A DNA stretch of 64,000 nucleotides from Gammaproteobacteria bacterium 39-13 (GCA_001898235.1 MKTN01000038.1:186001-250000), one strand, 5' to 3'. Numbered from the stretch's first letter, positions 36,790 to 46,951 are shown. Notes: a model not told the origin generated them from the sequence alone. Program-made: numbers and translations.

Positions 36790-36836
36790 CAGCGACCCGC
36801 CTTCGCTGAAGCTACGCCATGGTAGACGGGAGCCGA
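36790..36836. repeat. Repeat-like GC-rich fragment between tatB and tatC
   Basis: The segment around CCCGCCTTCGCTGAAGCTAC, with partly self-complementary pieces (CTTC...GAAG, and CCCG...CGGG at the ends), resembles a dispersed bacterial palindromic repeat. It is GC-richer than its surroundings and splits an otherwise tight operon. Only one copy is seen in the window, so the call is tentative. Confidence 0.35.
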
Positions 36837-36880
36837 AAACTCAACTGCGAAGACTATAAGCTGTAAAACGAGAACATATC

Positions 36881-37615
36881 TTGGATGCCATAGATAAATA
36901 CTTACCTCACCTCATTGAGTTGCGCCAACGAATTTTACGTTGTTTGCTTGCCTATATTATTGTGCTTGTTCCCTTAATCATTTTTAGCAGTGAACTTTAT
37001 TCAGCGATTGCACAGCCTATTTTAAAGACATTACCTATGGGCGGCATGTTAATTGCAACAGAGGTGGTCACGCCATTTACTGCACCAATTAAATTAGCGT
37101 TGTTCACGACCACGATTATTTTGATCCCTTATATGCTATACCACCTCTGGGCCTTTGTGCGTCCAGGCCTTTATGCCAGTGAAAAAAAGACTATCTTTCC
37201 GGTGCTATTAATTTCCACCACTCTATTTTATCTGGGCATGGCGTTTGCACATTTTATCGTTTGTCCATTGGCTTTAAGTTTCTTCATGCAAATCGCCCCC
37301 AAAGGTGTCACTGTGATGACAGACATGACACACTATCTCGATTTTGTGCTAGTGCTTTATTTTGCCTTTGGCGTTTCGTTTCAAGTCCCTATTATTACCT
37401 TCTTACTCATTCGAGTCGGTATTACTTCGGTTGACACTCTGAAAAAACATCGCCCCTATATTATCGTCGGTGCTTTTGTGATTGGCATGATACTCACACC
37501 GCCTGATGTCATATCACAATGCTTACTTGCCATTCCTTTACTTGCTTTATTTGAAAGTGGGCTTCTGCTCGCAAAATGGTTACAACCTTCTAAAGTTATA
37601 CTAATTAAAGACTAA
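36881..37615 (+). CDS. tatC: Sec-independent protein translocase TatC
   Basis: 244 residues with six membrane helices. Starts at TTG 36881; no in-frame ATG is near, and DKYLPHLIELRQRILRCLLA is the expected N-terminus (HLIELRxR is the signal-binding region). Further conserved parts: EVVTPFTAPIKLALFTT, LWAFVRPGLYASEKK with the conserved Phe/Pro-Gly-Leu, and ILTPPDVISQCLLAIPL. It recognises twin-arginine signals in the inner membrane. Confidence 0.95.
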   Translation: MDAIDKYLPHLIELRQRILRCLLAYIIVLVPLIIFSSELYSAIAQPILKTLPMGGMLIATEVVTPFTAPIKLALFTTTIILIPYMLYHLWAFVRPGLYASEKKTIFPVLLISTTLFYLGMAFAHFIVCPLALSFFMQIAPKGVTVMTDMTHYLDFVLVLYFAFGVSFQVPIITFLLIRVGITSVDTLKKHRPYIIVGAFVIGMILTPPDVISQCLLAIPLLALFESGLLLAKWLQPSKVILIKD

Positions 37616-37636
37616 TAAAAGAAACGAGCCGTAGTC

Positions 37637-38803
37637 ATGTTCAGGTTTTTCACCATCCTTTTAATGTGGATATTGTGCGGTGCAGAGCTCGATCTCTTTA
37701 TTCCCAGCTTTCCTGAGCTGCAAAAAGTATTTCAACTCACCCCCTTCATGGTGCAACTTACTTTAAGCGTCAATTTTGTTGCATTTTGTCTCTTTTGTAT
37801 TTTTGCTGGCACATTGGGAGATCGCTTCAACCGTCGTCATGTCATTTTAATTAGTTTAGGAATATTTATAGTAGGAAGTATTCTGTGTGTGAGCGCCAAT
37901 AGCTTTACAATGTTATTAGTCGGTCGTTTTCTGCAAGGAATAGGCATTGCGGCTCCCACAACTCTTTCTTTTGCCGTTATTGCGGATGAATATCTACCAG
38001 AAGAACGGCCCCGCCTGATGGGGATCCTCAATGGAATAGCCTCTTTCACCGGTGCATTTGCGCCAGTTGTAGGCAGTATGGTGAACCTTTATTTCAATTG
38101 GCGTGCTAATTTTACTATCCTGCTTATTTTGGGGATGCTATGTTTTGTTTGTAGTTATTTTGCTGTTCATGGAAAGAAAGGCGATCCTCATGTGTCATTA
38201 TCGCCAAAATCCTATTTACCGTTGCTTCGTTCTTCTCAATTAATGACACATTTGTCTGCAATTTGGATGTTAACCGTACCCTATTGGGTATTTGTCGGCA
38301 TGGCGCCCATCCTATACATGGAAGGGTTAGGCGTCCCTCTCAAATATTATGGTTATTATCAAGGCGCTATGTCGCTCGTTTTTGCTACCGTCAGCATCAT
38401 GAGTTTTAAATTACTTGACGAATTTGGTCAGAAAAAATGCTTTTATTTTGGCAAATGGACAAGTTTCTGTGGTGCAGGTTTAGTACTCATCATAATGCTG
38501 TTAAACGTAAAAGACCCTATGATTATTGCAGGCGTAATGATAGTTTTAGCAGTAGGTGCCGTTTTTCCGATTAATATTTTATACCCACTCTCACTCGAGG
38601 TATTAGAAAACACTCGAGGTCGAGCAGCCGCTCTCAATCAAGCTTTACGATTAGTAATTACAGCTATCATGCTTGAGCTTGTCAGCTATTTTTATAGTGG
38701 AAGCTTTTTATCAATAGGAGTTGTTTTATTTAGTTGCATGCTTATATTTTTCATTATTATTAAAATAATGATCTATAAGCAATGGCTCACCTTTCAAGAT
38801 TAA
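37637..38803 (+). CDS. MFS transporter, Bcr/CflA-type drug efflux
   Basis: 388 residues, about 12 membrane helices. The N-terminus with ELDLFIPSFPELQKVFQL, GTLGDRFNRRHVILISLGIF (motif A), GRFLQGIGIAAPTTLSFAVI (motif B) and NGIASFTGAFAPVVGS (antiporter motif C) places it in the DHA1 drug:H+ antiporters near Bcr/CflA. Substrate unknown. It starts 21 bp after tatC and ends at a hairpin terminator. Confidence 0.88.
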   Translation: MFRFFTILLMWILCGAELDLFIPSFPELQKVFQLTPFMVQLTLSVNFVAFCLFCIFAGTLGDRFNRRHVILISLGIFIVGSILCVSANSFTMLLVGRFLQGIGIAAPTTLSFAVIADEYLPEERPRLMGILNGIASFTGAFAPVVGSMVNLYFNWRANFTILLILGMLCFVCSYFAVHGKKGDPHVSLSPKSYLPLLRSSQLMTHLSAIWMLTVPYWVFVGMAPILYMEGLGVPLKYYGYYQGAMSLVFATVSIMSFKLLDEFGQKKCFYFGKWTSFCGAGLVLIIMLLNVKDPMIIAGVMIVLAVGAVFPINILYPLSLEVLENTRGRAAALNQALRLVITAIMLELVSYFYSGSFLSIGVVLFSCMLIFFIIIKIMIYKQWLTFQD

Positions 38804-38812
38804 GTGAATTGC

Positions 38813-38836
38813 TCCCCCACAGTTCACCGTGGGGGA
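38813..38836 (+). terminator. Terminator after the MFS gene
   Basis: TCCCCCAC and GTGGGGGA form an 8-bp stem around AGTTCACC, followed on the plus strand by TAAATTTTTT. It lies 9 bp after the MFS stop codon and 8 bp before the end of the convergent HtrA-like gene, whose transcripts it may also affect. Confidence 0.75.
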
Positions 38837-38844
38837 TAAATTTT

Positions 38845-40443
38845 TTATGAGACAATCCCATGCGTCAATGTCTTTCTTTGTTGCTGATGTCGTTCTTGTT
38901 CAGCAACGACAAGTTCATCCTGCCGTTCCTTTTTCAGCGCTTTGCTTAAGCAAGGGGCAAAGACAGGCTTATAACCTTCAGCTACTGTGGTAGGTGCCGC
39001 TTTTGATTTAGAAAGCAATAAAGGCGTAAAAGGTAACACTGCCGCAAGATAATTATCACTACTTTTGACCAGTGGTGCTAAATCCTGCGAAGAGCTCTCC
39101 TTAATGTGATAAGCCTCTAATATCTCATCACTTACTGTCTTTGATAAATTAGGGATCACAACAATTTTACCCGACTGCGTCTCAATTATATGTAACTTCT
39201 CTTTGTTTTCCTCTGTTGCCATTATTAACTCTTGGAGATTATTGATAGATTTATTGTTCACCTTTACTATCAGTTCTCCACCAAAATTATCATATCCTTG
39301 TGTGTAGCGACTCTTTAAAATGGTATTAATCGCAACTAATTGATCAGAAGGATGTACCTTTGGCTTATTTGCATAAGTTTTTTTATTATCATACATGAAG
39401 TTTTTCGAGACTGGCTGCACAACAATCGCACCGGCAATAATGTAATATGAAGGAGCAATGCCATACGCTCTAGGTTGAATAATCGAAGATCTCCCCAAAG
39501 AGTTAGTCAATTGCACTTTTTCAATTATTTTATTACCATCTCTTAATATTTTAAAAACCATTTCATCCCCAATTTTGGCATTATTAATAAGATAGCGATA
39601 ATCCACTCGCTTCATCGGATCAATATGCACTGTACCATCATTCCAAATTGCGATGCCGTTAATTGCCAATAAAACATCTTCTTCTTGCAGCTTTCCTTTG
39701 GCACAAGAAATATCTGGCACATCTCGCACCAATACCCCGCTATGATGCTCGTGCATTTTATATCGTTCCCTTAAGTAGGGATTTTCCATGGTTTGCGTTT
39801 CTATAGCCAAAGATGGGAAACCATTGTTATTGGTCTCTACTTGCACTAAAAAATGTTTTAGAACGCTAGCCGGGATCATATACCCTATACTCTGGCTGCT
39901 GTTAATCCCTTGATGTACCACACCAACAACTTCGCCATCACTAATAACTGCCCCACCACTATTACCAGGATTAATCGGAGCGCTTACTTGTGTGCTTAAG
40001 AGCATTTGTCCACCATGCACATAAACATCATTTTCAAGACGGGAAACGATTCCATCTGTAATACAGTACCCTTCTCCTCCAATAGGAAAACCATGTACTT
40101 CTACTTTTTGTTTTTGATGCGGAGTTTCTCCAATTTTAAGTGCAGTAGTCTTTTCCCAAAATTCTTCAGAATCTACTTCTATCTCTGCTAAATCGCATTC
40201 ATGACTGACCGCTTTCAATTTAGCAGGGTATCGAATTGAATCATTCGCGAGCTGTACCTCCAAAAAAATGGCGCCTCCTGCTACATGCGCATTAGTGACA
40301 ATTCTTTTTCCATCAATCACAAAACCTGAGCCTGTCCATCTTTCAATGGTGGGCGCGTTCCAAGGTAAGCTGTAATCGTATTCTAATGCTGTAGTATAAA
40401 TTTTAACGGCGAAGTGCTTTTCAGAAGATTTATTTTTTGGCAT
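38845..40443 (-). CDS. Signal-less HtrA/DEG9-like serine protease with PDZ domain
   Basis: 532 residues from ATG 40443 with AGGGGG upstream. A trypsin-like domain begins almost at the N-terminus with no signal peptide or membrane helix: GSGFVIDGKRIVTNAHVAG with His53, HECDLAEIEVD with Asp84, and INPGNSGGAVI with Ser162. A PDZ domain follows (about 215-320; SGVLVRDVPDI, DVLLAINGIAI), then a second, PDZ-like region (about 340-430) and a Pro/Lys/Gln-rich tail. The layout resembles plant DEG9/DEG10 rather than periplasmic DegP. Without a signal it acts in the bacterial cytosol or is delivered by a specialised system; the latter is inference. Confidence 0.85.
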   Translation of the reverse strand: MPKNKSSEKHFAVKIYTTALEYDYSLPWNAPTIERWTGSGFVIDGKRIVTNAHVAGGAIFLEVQLANDSIRYPAKLKAVSHECDLAEIEVDSEEFWEKTTALKIGETPHQKQKVEVHGFPIGGEGYCITDGIVSRLENDVYVHGGQMLLSTQVSAPINPGNSGGAVISDGEVVGVVHQGINSSQSIGYMIPASVLKHFLVQVETNNNGFPSLAIETQTMENPYLRERYKMHEHHSGVLVRDVPDISCAKGKLQEEDVLLAINGIAIWNDGTVHIDPMKRVDYRYLINNAKIGDEMVFKILRDGNKIIEKVQLTNSLGRSSIIQPRAYGIAPSYYIIAGAIVVQPVSKNFMYDNKKTYANKPKVHPSDQLVAINTILKSRYTQGYDNFGGELIVKVNNKSINNLQELIMATEENKEKLHIIETQSGKIVVIPNLSKTVSDEILEAYHIKESSSQDLAPLVKSSDNYLAAVLPFTPLLLSKSKAAPTTVAEGYKPVFAPCLSKALKKERQDELVVAEQERHQQQRKTLTHGIVS

Positions 40444-40551
40444 AGGATCCCCCTAGCGAAATGCAAGTTTTGAACCTAAATGCTCCTGCCTAAAAAGATA
40501 GTGACAAAGCACCATCCTCCTATTTCAAGCATAGCCAAAAAAAACAAATTT

Positions 40552-40572
40552 TTGTGGTGCGAAGCACCACAA
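40552..40572 (-). terminator. Terminator of the proline iminopeptidase gene
   Basis: TTGTGGTGC and GCACCACAA form a perfect 9-bp stem; on the minus strand the loop is a UUCG-type tetraloop and AAATTTGTTTTTTTT follows. It lies about 60 bp downstream of the pip stop codon. Confidence 0.75.
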
Positions 40573-40634
40573 TTTATATGAGGAGGAGGTTGTTGAAAGA
40601 CGTCAATCGTTTGATAAATGTTTTGGGAATGAAC

Positions 40635-41582
40635 TTAACGATATCGGACCATCAGTTCAGCTGCATTCACTAACGCATCTGTAATACCAGGCTCTGAGGC
40701 TGAGTGGCCAGCATCACGAATGACATGTAGTTCGCTATTTACCCATGCTTGGTGCAGCAATAATGCATTTTCTAACGGACATATTATATCGTAACGCCCA
40801 TGAACAATGATGCCGGGGATCCCTTCAAGTTTATAAGCATCACGCAAAATTTGATTGGGCTCAATAAAGCATCGGTTCACAAAATAGTGGGTTTCGATCA
40901 ATGATAAGCTCATCGCTGTATGTGTGTTAGTAAATCGCTCAAATACCGTCTTACATGGATGCAAGGTGGCACATTGACCTTCCCATTGTGCCCAATGCTT
41001 GGCCGCATTCATGCGAGCGAGTTCATCTTCACCATTTAGTCGCGCATAGAAAGCTTGGATAAGATCATCACGCTCTTCTTCAGGGATAGGGGTAATAAAT
41101 TCTTGCCAATAATCCGGGAAAATTTGATTGGCGCCGTTTTTATAAAACCAATTTAAATCACTATCGCGACAAAGGAAAATCCCGCGTAAAATCATACCTA
41201 TCACACGATTGGGATATTGCTGGGCATATAATAGGCTGAGAGTTGATCCCCACGATCCACCAAACAGCATCCAACGCGAAATGCCTAGAAACTCGCGGAT
41301 TGTTTCCATATCCTGCAACAAGGTTTGCGTTGTATTATTTTCTAAGCTGCCATATGGCGTTGAATGGCCACATCCTCTTTGATCAAATAAAATAATCCGA
41401 TAATGTTCTGGATCAAAATAGCGGCGATCATCGTGCGTACAACCTGCCCCTGGCCCTCCATGCACAAATAAAACCGGCAATCCTTCCGGATTACCACTTT
41501 CTTCGACATACAATTTATGGAGCGCATCTACTTCAACGGTATGTTGCGCATAAGGTTTTATGCAGGGCAGTAATGTTTTCAT
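40635..41582 (-). CDS. pip: Proline iminopeptidase
   Basis: Alpha/beta-hydrolase that removes N-terminal proline from peptides in the cytosol (S33 family). 315 residues from the ATG at 41582, preceded by AAAGGAACC. Family signatures: oxyanion region VLFVHGGPGAGCTHDDRRYF, ILFDQRGCGHSTP, nucleophile GGSWGSTLSLLYAQ, the conserved MILRGIFLC, and C-terminal GRYDIICPLENA (Asp) and DAGHSASEP (His). All three catalytic residues are present. Confidence 0.94.
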   Translation of the reverse strand: MKTLLPCIKPYAQHTVEVDALHKLYVEESGNPEGLPVLFVHGGPGAGCTHDDRRYFDPEHYRIILFDQRGCGHSTPYGSLENNTTQTLLQDMETIREFLGISRWMLFGGSWGSTLSLLYAQQYPNRVIGMILRGIFLCRDSDLNWFYKNGANQIFPDYWQEFITPIPEEERDDLIQAFYARLNGEDELARMNAAKHWAQWEGQCATLHPCKTVFERFTNTHTAMSLSLIETHYFVNRCFIEPNQILRDAYKLEGIPGIIVHGRYDIICPLENALLLHQAWVNSELHVIRDAGHSASEPGITDALVNAAELMVRYR

Positions 41583-41639
41583 CAACGGTTCCTTTCTTTA
41601 TACATTTTGAGAAACAATAAGTACCCCAAAATGGATGAT

Positions 41640-41761
41640 CACTTACAGATGATAGGGACATCCCCTCTATGTTTCGCTTTTGGTCTTATGAGACACTTTC
41701 ATTGTCAATCTCCAACCGACCATATTCGGATTGGCCCGGGACCCCTCCCGGGCTTTTTTTT
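41640..41761 (+). ncRNA. Candidate small RNA ending at an orphan intrinsic terminator
   Basis: GCCCGGGA, CCCC, TCCCGGGC at 41734-41753 followed by eight T residues is a textbook plus-strand intrinsic terminator, yet both neighbouring genes (pip and typA) are on the minus strand. Just upstream, CCAACCGA and TCGGATTGG (41712-41734) form a second hairpin with one bulge. No good plus-strand coding frame ends here. An Hfq-type small RNA is the simplest reading. The 5' end given is a guess, as I see no convincing promoter. Confidence 0.4.
41734..41761 (+). terminator. Strong intrinsic terminator, plus strand
   Basis: 8-bp GC-rich stem, 4-base loop and T8 tail. The opposite orientation has no T-run, so it does not serve typA. 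The transcript it ends is not annotated by any coding gene. Confidence 0.85.
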
Positions 41762-41827
41762 ATCTGCCATTTTTAGAGAGAATGCCCCAATCAAATCAAA
41801 GGGACATTCTTCGAGTATACTCCAAAC

Positions 41828-43636
41828 TTATTCGTTTTCTCGAGATGCTTTCTTACGCTCGTGCTCTTTGAGGAATTTCTTCCGGATACGAATAGCTGTA
41901 GGTGTAACTTCAACTAACTCATCATCTTCAATAAATTCCAGTGATTGCTCCAAAGAGTGCTTCACCGGTGGCGTTAAAATGATGTTCTCGTCAGAACCTG
42001 ATGCCCTCATATTTGTCAGCTGCTTACCTTTTATGACATTCACCACCAAATCATTATCTCGTGAATGGATGCCAACAATCATTCCTTCGTAAACTTCGGT
42101 CTGTGGGCCAATGAGTAATTTTCCTCGCGCTTGCAAACCAAATAAGGAAAATGCAGTTGCTTTTCCGGCGGCATTAGAAATCATCACCCCTTGTCCACGC
42201 TTGGCTACAGCGCCTGCTTTATAAGGGCCATAATGGTCAAATACATGGGTCAAAATCCCCGATCCTGAGGTTAAAGTGAGGAATAATGAATGAAAACCAA
42301 TCAATCCTCGAGAAGGAATTGTATAATCTAGACGTACTCTTCCTTTCCCATCAGAAATCATGTCAACCAGCTGACCGCGTCTTGTGCCAAGCTGCTCCAT
42401 GACGGCGCCTTGATCTTTTTCTTCCACGTCAACGGTCAATTGTTCGTAAGGCTCTGTTATTTCATCGCCATTTTTATGAAGAATAACCTCAGGTCTAGAG
42501 AGAGCTAACTCATATCCTTCACGGCGCATAGTTTCAATTAAAATTGAAAGATGGAGCTCACCTCGACCGGAAACCCGAAACTTATCTGGATCTTCGGTTT
42601 CTTCAACACGCAAAGCAACATTATGTAAACACTCACGATATAAGCGCTCACGCAATTGACGACTGGTAACAAATTGACCTTCTCCTGATAAAGGAGAGGT
42701 ATTCACTTGAAATGTCATGCTAATCGTGGGTTCATCCACTGTGAGTGCAGGTAATGCCTCAACCGCATTTTTATCGCAAATCGTATCTGAAATAGCCAAT
42801 GGCTCAATCCCGGTGATAGCAACAATCTCGCCCGCTTGTGCCTCGGGTTGTTCAATACGTTCCAATCCCATGTAACCCAAGATTTGTAGTATCTTGCCCG
42901 AACGGGTTTTTCCTTGGCTATCGATAATACTAACCTGAGTATTTGATTTAATTTTACCGCGCTTAATTAAACCGATGCCGATAGTCCCTACATAGCTTGA
43001 GTAGTCCAAGCTACTAATTTGCATTTGGAAGGGACCATTTGGATCGCAAGCAGGTTCAGATACACAGGAAGTAATGGCCTCAAATAACGGCGTCATATCA
43101 GTGCCGGGCTGTGCCAAATCTCGTGTCGCTGTTCCCATGAGAGCGGAAGTGTAAACGACAGGAAAGTCTAATTGTTCTTCCGTAGCTCCCAATTTATCAA
43201 AAAGATCAAACACCTGATCGATAACCCATGAAGGACGACTACCGGGTCTGTCGATTTTGTTAATCACAACAATGGGGTTCAACCCTCTGGCAAATGCTTT
43301 TTGTGTCACAAAACGGGTTTGTGGCATGGGGCCGTCAACAGCATCCACTAGCAATAGCACCGCATCCACCATGGACATTATTCGCTCAACTTCACCACCA
43401 AAATCAGCGTGTCCAGGGGTATCTACAACATTAATACGATAGTCTCGCCATTTTAGTGCTGTATTTTTTGCAAGGATGGTGATCCCGCGTTCTTTTTCTA
43501 AATCATTGGAGTCCATGACGCAATTGACGTTGGTAAGGCGCGAATCAAGTGTTCCAGATTGCTGTAACAACTTATCCACTAAGGTCGTTTTGCCATGGTC
43601 GACGTGAGCAATGATTGCAATATTTCTTAGCTGCAT
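41828..43636 (-). CDS. typA: Translational GTPase TypA/BipA
   Basis: Ribosome-binding GTPase involved in 50S assembly and stress adaptation. 602 residues, standard length. ATG 43636 follows GAGGGATCC. G motifs: [12 protein letters not shown] (G1), RGITI (G2), DTPGHADF (G3), NKIDRPG (G4). Then domain II with the beta-barrel, EF-G-like domains III and V ([38 protein letters not shown]), and the TypA-specific C-terminal domain ([20 protein letters not shown]). The C-terminus is basic ([14 protein letters not shown]). Confidence 0.97.
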   Translation of the reverse strand: MQLRNIAIIAHVDHGKTTLVDKLLQQSGTLDSRLTNVNCVMDSNDLEKERGITILAKNTALKWRDYRINVVDTPGHADFGGEVERIMSMVDAVLLLVDAVDGPMPQTRFVTQKAFARGLNPIVVINKIDRPGSRPSWVIDQVFDLFDKLGATEEQLDFPVVYTSALMGTATRDLAQPGTDMTPLFEAITSCVSEPACDPNGPFQMQISSLDYSSYVGTIGIGLIKRGKIKSNTQVSIIDSQGKTRSGKILQILGYMGLERIEQPEAQAGEIVAITGIEPLAISDTICDKNAVEALPALTVDEPTISMTFQVNTSPLSGEGQFVTSRQLRERLYRECLHNVALRVEETEDPDKFRVSGRGELHLSILIETMRREGYELALSRPEVILHKNGDEITEPYEQLTVDVEEKDQGAVMEQLGTRRGQLVDMISDGKGRVRLDYTIPSRGLIGFHSLFLTLTSGSGILTHVFDHYGPYKAGAVAKRGQGVMISNAAGKATAFSLFGLQARGKLLIGPQTEVYEGMIVGIHSRDNDLVVNVIKGKQLTNMRASGSDENIILTPPVKHSLEQSLEFIEDDELVEVTPTAIRIRKKFLKEHERKKASRENE

Positions 43637-43831
43637 GGATCCCTCAAGGAAAATAAAAATATTTTACCACTTCTCAGGGCTTTCGGCGCATAAATTGTAT
43701 TCGCGCAGTTGCACATATTTTGACCGAGCTGAGATTAAAAGCGGTTAAATGCCAGCCTCATCACTTTTAAGGTCAATAAGACTTGTGTCGATAGAAATAG
43801 AGAGGGAGACTAAGCATATAGGGGGTAGGAT

Positions 43832-44401
43832 ATGCGAACTCTAATATTACACCCAACGACAACGGCGCAATGGCACGCCTTGCTGACTGAAGCCCAACAA
43901 TCTAGCGCTATTTATCTCAAAGAAGATTTGGAATCTTATTTGGTATTTTTGCTCATGCGATTTACAGGGGAACCTGAGATCGCTTCAAGTATACTAGGTC
44001 TTGATTTTTTGCATGGTTATCAAAGGCTTGAAAACCCACAACAGTATTATCAGCTGAAAGACGTAGGGGATAAATGCCTTTTATTTGCAGGGTTATTTCC
44101 AGGCAGGGCCATTAAGAAAAGAGTTAAGTTAAGCTATTTTGTGAAACTTGGACAAACCGCCTATTCCACCCTCTCCAATTATTTGAGCACACAAGAAGAA
44201 TTGTTCTTTAAGCTTTGTTATGAATTTCCAAAACTAATGGATGTCTTACAAGCGATGCGAGAAAATTCCCACTCTGCTGTCGATTTACTACAATCCCTTG
44301 AATTGTGGCACGAGACGGGTAGCTCTTTATCCTGGCAGCGTTTATGTGAGGCGACTTCGGCGTTACCTATCATTCCTGACCCTAACAAGTCAGTACACTG
44401 A
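43832..44401 (+). CDS. Conserved hypothetical protein
   Basis: 189 residues. ATG 43832 follows GTAGGAT. Mostly helical, no signal peptide or membrane helix. Segments such as YLVFLLMRFTGEPEIASSIL, DVGDKCLLFAGLFPG and RVKLSYFVKLGQTAYSTLSN look like a conserved gammaproteobacterial family of unknown function that I have seen in Legionella and Coxiella relatives; I cannot name it. It is followed by glnA on the same strand, 79 bp downstream. Confidence 0.75.
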   Translation: MRTLILHPTTTAQWHALLTEAQQSSAIYLKEDLESYLVFLLMRFTGEPEIASSILGLDFLHGYQRLENPQQYYQLKDVGDKCLLFAGLFPGRAIKKRVKLSYFVKLGQTAYSTLSNYLSTQEELFFKLCYEFPKLMDVLQAMRENSHSAVDLLQSLELWHETGSSLSWQRLCEATSALPIIPDPNKSVH

Positions 44402-44480
44402 TATTAGTTCTGCCTCACCTACACATTTTGCACGGTAATGTTTAAGATAGTCTCCCGTGAACAAGTCACGGAGAGAAGTC

Positions 44481-45890
44481 ATGTCAATTCAAAAAGTCCT
44501 AGAACAAATTCAAGAAAATAAAGTTAAATTCGTCGATATGCGTTTTACCGACACACACGGCAAGGAACAACACGTTTCCGTGCCTGCACATGTTGTGACG
44601 GAAGAATTTATGTCTGACGGTAAAATGTTCGACGGTTCATCTATTGCAGGCTGGAAAGGAATCAATGAATCAGACATGATTCTATTACCTGATCCAGACA
44701 CCGCGGTGATGGATCCCTTTCGCGAAGAACCCACCCTTTTACTGCGTTGTGATATCCATGATCCCACCACAATGCAAAACTATATTCGCGATCCCCGATC
44801 GCTGGCTAGACGCGCAGAGCAATATTTAAAATCTACAGGTATCGCAGATACAGCCTATTTTGGTCCTGAACCTGAGTTTTTTATCTTAGACGATGTGCGC
44901 TGGAAAATTGATATGAATGGCGCTTTCTATCAAATCGACTCTGAAGAAGCCGCATGGAATTCCGAACGTGATTTCGCTGGTGGAAACATGGGACACCGCC
45001 CAATGATTAAGGGCGGTTATTTCCCAGTTCCTCCCGTTGATTCTTCCCAAGATTTGCGCTCTGCTATGTGTCAAACTTTGGAAAAAATGGGTCTAGAAGT
45101 AGAAACACATCACCATGAAGTGGCAACTGCAAACCAATGTGAAATCGGGACTGTCTTTCGCACGCTGGTACGCAAAGCGGATGAATTACAAATTCTCAAA
45201 TATGTGGTACATAATGTGGCACATGCTTATGGCAAAACAGCAACCTTCATGCCCAAACCACTTGTAGGCGATAATGGTAATGGAATGCATTGCCACCAAT
45301 CTTTATTTAAAGGTGGTGTCAATCTCTTCAGTGGCAATGGCTATGCAGGATTATCAGATACAGCCTTGTATTATATGGGCGGCATTATTAAGCATGCTAA
45401 AGCACTCAATGCGTTCACTAATGGCACCACTAACAGCTATAAGCGTTTAGTACCTGGGTTTGAAGCACCTGTGTTCTTAGCCTATTCTGCTCATAATCGT
45501 TCCGCTTCCATTCGGATCCCCTACACACCTTCTGCAAAAGGAAGAAGAATTGAAGTTCGTTTTCCAGATGCAGCAACCAACCCATATCTCGCCTTCTCAG
45601 CAATGTTAATGGCAGGATTGGATGGTATTCGCAAACAAATTCATCCTGGCGATCCTATGGATAAAGATTTATACGATCTTCCTCCTGAAGAAGCCGCTGA
45701 ATTAGATCGCGTAGCTGAAACCTTACCCGAAGCGATTGATGCACTGAGAAAAGATAATGCTTTCTTGAAAGAAGGTGGCGTCTTCTCAGATGAACTCATT
45801 GAAAGTTATATTGCCCTCAAAGAACAGGAAGTGAAGCGTCTACACATGACAACACATCCAATTGAATTTGAGATGTACTATAGTTTGTAG
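44481..45890 (+). CDS. glnA: Glutamine synthetase, type I
   Basis: ATP-dependent amidation of glutamate to glutamine, a dodecameric cytosolic enzyme. 469 residues from ATG 44481 (GGAGAGAAG upstream), the same length as E. coli GlnA. Conserved parts: [59 protein letters not shown] (ATP/metal region), [10 protein letters not shown] and [18 protein letters not shown]. Tyr398 in LYDLPPEE is the adenylylation site, so GlnE-type control is expected. The next gene begins directly after the stop codon. Confidence 0.97.
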   Translation: MSIQKVLEQIQENKVKFVDMRFTDTHGKEQHVSVPAHVVTEEFMSDGKMFDGSSIAGWKGINESDMILLPDPDTAVMDPFREEPTLLLRCDIHDPTTMQNYIRDPRSLARRAEQYLKSTGIADTAYFGPEPEFFILDDVRWKIDMNGAFYQIDSEEAAWNSERDFAGGNMGHRPMIKGGYFPVPPVDSSQDLRSAMCQTLEKMGLEVETHHHEVATANQCEIGTVFRTLVRKADELQILKYVVHNVAHAYGKTATFMPKPLVGDNGNGMHCHQSLFKGGVNLFSGNGYAGLSDTALYYMGGIIKHAKALNAFTNGTTNSYKRLVPGFEAPVFLAYSAHNRSASIRIPYTPSAKGRRIEVRFPDAATNPYLAFSAMLMAGLDGIRKQIHPGDPMDKDLYDLPPEEAAELDRVAETLPEAIDALRKDNAFLKEGGVFSDELIESYIALKEQEVKRLHMTTHPIEFEMYYSL

Positions 45891-46421
45891 ATGAAAAAAT
45901 TTTTACTTCCATTATGCGGGTTGTTTGTGCTGTACGCACAAGCAACCTTTGCCGAAACGGTATACAGAGGTACAGATGCCAATGGTAATATCGTTTATAG
46001 CGATAAACCCTTACCTAACAGTGAAAAAATAGAAATTGCCCCTGTTCAAACGTATACTCCACCGCCGCCCTCACCCTCACCTGATTTAGCAATAAAAAAT
46101 GAAGCACCAATTGAATACCAGATAAGTATCATAGAGCCCCTCGATCAGGATACTTTTCCACATAGCACAGCAAGCATTCCGGTCAAAATAGAAGTTAGTC
46201 CTGCCTTGGGAAAAGGCGATGAGATCCGTTTATTGGTAAATGGGGAGCCCTATGGCGCACCATCGAAAACGCCTGTCTTCGAACTAAAAGAGCTATATCG
46301 CGGTGCTTATCAGCTAAAAGCAGAGATTGTTTCTATATCAGATCCAACTCATCCTAAAGCCGAAAGTAATCCCATTACGATTTACCAACAGCGTGCCTCC
46401 GTATTTAATAAAAAGAACTAG
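45891..46421 (+). CDS. DUF4124 domain-containing exported protein
   Basis: 176 residues. Starts at the base after the glnA stop codon. A signal peptide of about 21 residues ends ATFA, followed by the DUF4124 motif ETVYRGTDANGNIVYSDKPL at the mature N-terminus, a Pro-rich linker (TPPPPSPSP) and a C-terminal beta-rich domain of about 100 residues resembling an immunoglobulin-like fold. Periplasmic; function unknown. DUF4124 proteins often sit beside glnA in gammaproteobacteria, which matches. Confidence 0.85.
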   Translation: MKKFLLPLCGLFVLYAQATFAETVYRGTDANGNIVYSDKPLPNSEKIEIAPVQTYTPPPPSPSPDLAIKNEAPIEYQISIIEPLDQDTFPHSTASIPVKIEVSPALGKGDEIRLLVNGEPYGAPSKTPVFELKELYRGAYQLKAEIVSISDPTHPKAESNPITIYQQRASVFNKKN

Positions 46422-46549
46422 ACGCATCTCAAAATATTTCTTATATACTGATGCTACGCTATAGGTCTTTCTATATACCTTTTCTTCAGCGTCATCACTG
46501 TTTTTTTTACTGAATTGCACAACCTGCATTTGCCTGCAATACTAAAAAA

Positions 46550-46951
46550 ATGAAAGAATTCGATGCTTACCATGCTTGTTGTAATGCCAATTATCAATGG
46601 CTCTGGCGTTTATTGCCCTCACAATATGAAACCGGTGACTCTTTCTTATGGCAATTAAAACATGGCACACTGTCAATTTATGTTGAAGAGAAAAAAGCTT
46701 ACACAGATAACTTGGTCATTCAACAAGATCTTTTTCAAAACCTACCTTGGTTAAAAAATTTCACTCTTTATTTAAAACGCTATCATGATTCACGCTCATC
46801 GGAAGTGGTTGGGTTTCAAAATAATCAAGGTATCAGGTGTCGTTTAACGCACGTACAAAGCATCCCACATAAGCATTCACACGAAAAATGGCAAATGAAT
46901 CGGTTATTATATGAAACCTTGGCACTTTGCTTTTCATTGCGAAGTAAATAA
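46550..46951 (+). CDS. DUF1249 family protein (YqiB-like)
   Basis: 133 residues. Alignable by eye to E. coli YqiB: an N-terminal NYQWLWRLLP (NxxxLxRLLP in the family), TLYLKRYHDSRSSEVVGFQN (LYHDAxxAEV), and a C-terminal HSHEKWQMNRLLYETLALCF (HQRDEKxQxNxFLxxWL). Cytosolic, function unknown; in E. coli the gene lies by cpdA and nudF. Start at ATG 46550. Confidence 0.85.
   Translation: MKEFDAYHACCNANYQWLWRLLPSQYETGDSFLWQLKHGTLSIYVEEKKAYTDNLVIQQDLFQNLPWLKNFTLYLKRYHDSRSSEVVGFQNNQGIRCRLTHVQSIPHKHSHEKWQMNRLLYETLALCFSLRSK

Noticed and set aside
41607-42092. Plus-strand 161-codon frame
   Set aside because: TTG start, runs through the terminator and into the antisense of typA.
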